DNA from: a virus
IMG/VR virus record: IMGVR_UViG_3300029943_000317
Coordinates: 1 to 30,009 of that record
DNA: 30,009 nt
Strand: one strand, 5' to 3'
The notes beneath the pieces are model-generated. The model did no database searches and was not told the DNA's origin. It saw only the letters and a list, made by a program, of their open reading frames with translations. The position numbers and the translations under genes were made by a program. This document shows positions 29,023 to 30,009 of the stretch, one piece after another. Position 1 is the stretch's first letter. The number at the start of each line of letters is the position of its first letter.

Positions 29023-30009
29023 ATGACGATCAGTAAACTGGATAGCGGCCAATACCTTGTTGACGTTCGCCCTAAAGGGCGCAGCGGTAAACGCGTACGC
29101 AAGCGGTTTGATACTAAGGGAGAGGCGCAACAGTATGAACGCTGGGTGATCGCAACGCAGAACAATAAAGATTGGCTGGAGAAACCCACAGATCGCCGCA
29201 CTCTTACCGAATTTATTGAACTTTGGTGGAAGTACAAAGGCCAGTCGCTTAAAACAGGCGCACAGGCAAAGTTACATCTCTTGGCTATAGCCCGCGACGT
29301 TGGCAACCCGCCCGGCGCGAAAATGACGAAGGGGATTTTTTCGGATTACAGAGCAGAACAACTTAAACGCGGACTCAAACCAGCAACCGTTAATAAGTAT
29401 CAGAAGCTACTTAGTGGCGTTTTCACAACGCTGATTAAAGCAGGCCAGTATAAAGATGTTAATCCTATGAAAGGGATTGATTTACTAAGTAAAAATCAAT
29501 CTGAAATGACATTTTTAACACAAGACCAGATCCAGATTTTTTTAAGTGCGTTAACAGGTGATAACTTAAAAACAGCCCGTTTATGCCTGGCTACCGGAGC
29601 GCGTTGGAATGAAGCAGCGACCCTGTGCCGTTCTGCGGTGATGAAGCATAAAGTGACGTTCATAAATACCAAGAATGGGCAAAACAGAACCGTGCCGATA
29701 TCTCAATCATTGCATGATGAAATTATGGCAGGTGATGGCAACCGCCTCTTTCCTGACGTCCACTATTTAAATGTGCGCCGCGTTCTCAAATCCGTAATTC
29801 CTGACCTGCCAGACGGACAGGCAACCCACGTCATGCGGCATACATTCGCCAGCCATTTCATGATGAACGGCGGCAACATTCTGACACTGCAAAAAATATT
29901 GGGTCATGCGTCTATTGTGCAGACGATGGCTTACGCCCACTTTGCCCCGGATTATCTCAATGATGCCGTGCGGCTAAACCCGCTGGAGAACGGATCCCAC
30001 GCAAAATAG
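29023..30009 (+). CDS. int: Tyrosine-recombinase integrase (P2 Int type)
   Basis: A 328-aa integrase (P2 Int 337 aa). The N-terminal arm-binding part is MTISKLDSGQYLVDVRPKGR. The catalytic set is complete: R194 (TGARWNEA), K217 (NTKNGQNRTVP), H269-x-x-R272 (THVMRHTFASHF), H295 (LGHASI) and nucleophile Y304 (MAYAHF). It ends at base 30009, the last of the window, with LNPLENGSHAK. There is no strong SD (GGA 11 nt upstream), and it may be translated from the C message as in P2. The attachment core expected just after int is not in the window, so the integration target cannot be given. Confidence 0.96.
   Translation: MTISKLDSGQYLVDVRPKGRSGKRVRKRFDTKGEAQQYERWVIATQNNKDWLEKPTDRRTLTEFIELWWKYKGQSLKTGAQAKLHLLAIARDVGNPPGAKMTKGIFSDYRAEQLKRGLKPATVNKYQKLLSGVFTTLIKAGQYKDVNPMKGIDLLSKNQSEMTFLTQDQIQIFLSALTGDNLKTARLCLATGARWNEAATLCRSAVMKHKVTFINTKNGQNRTVPISQSLHDEIMAGDGNRLFPDVHYLNVRRVLKSVIPDLPDGQATHVMRHTFASHFMMNGGNILTLQKILGHASIVQTMAYAHFAPDYLNDAVRLNPLENGSHAK

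Noticed and set aside
1-30009. CRISPR array, tRNA, rRNA, insertion sequence or transposase
   Set aside because: None seen on either strand. No regularly spaced repeats, no tRNA-like cloverleaf with CCA-proximal features, no transposase motifs.
29890-30009. Attachment site
   Set aside because: Expected just downstream of int, but the window ends on the int stop codon, so neither att core can be identified by comparing ends.

Overview
The window is almost entirely a complete P2-type temperate myophage integrated as a prophage (Peduovirus relatives). It runs from the late activator gene ogr at the left to the tyrosine integrase at the right edge. Nearly every P2 late gene is recognisable by protein similarity and order. 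The codon usage, the Shine-Dalgarno (SD) sites and the close match to enterobacterial P2, 186 and Fels-2 proteins suggest a host in the Enterobacterales. The genus cannot be read from the window: no host gene or tRNA is visible, and the attachment site next to int lies beyond base 30009.

Layout. Bases 1-660 hold a rightward AT-richer membrane-protein gene of unknown function (about 43% GC by hand count), likely an accessory lysogeny gene. Then, on the minus strand, come ogr (943-701) and tail gene D (2120-990). Bases 2275-7869 carry FI-FII-E(E')-T-U on the PLUS strand, so this block is inverted relative to the co-directional FETUD operon of P2. From 8388 to 18278 everything is on the minus strand. 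In transcription order this is O-N-M-L-X-Y-K-Rz(Rz1)-R-S (capsid, terminase small subunit, lysis, tail completion), then V-W-J-I-H-G (baseplate and tail fibre). Terminase P and portal Q run rightward from 18425 to 21192. Bases 21193-21574 hold Q terminators and a cos site almost identical to that of P2. The minus-strand replication and accessory operon (28554-21575) reads cox, two small genes (one Fil-like), a TerB-like gene, a small membrane protein, a DUF5347-like protein, dam, a 67-aa protein, a DUF4406 protein, replication endonuclease A (with its internal origin), a small membrane protein and a second adenine methylase. The immunity repressor C and int run rightward from 28656 to 30009.

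Regulation. Three intergenic regions carry the Ogr/Delta box TGT-N12-ACA: D/FI, S/V and O/P. For FI and O the same -10 hexamer, AATGAT, starts exactly 43.5 bp from the box centre. D/FI and O/P each have only one box for two divergent genes, so one activator site probably serves both directions. The same geometry would start the P transcript on its own ATG (a leaderless message).

The most novel-looking signal is a 31-bp hairpin element in three diverged copies (7900-7930 +, 12209-12239 -, 22283-22313 +). Two copies follow the last gene of a late operon. Two overlap a mini-ORF starting MTVLDI. One copy can form mutually exclusive stems like an attenuator. All calls rest on reading the sequence and remembered family features; no database search was run.
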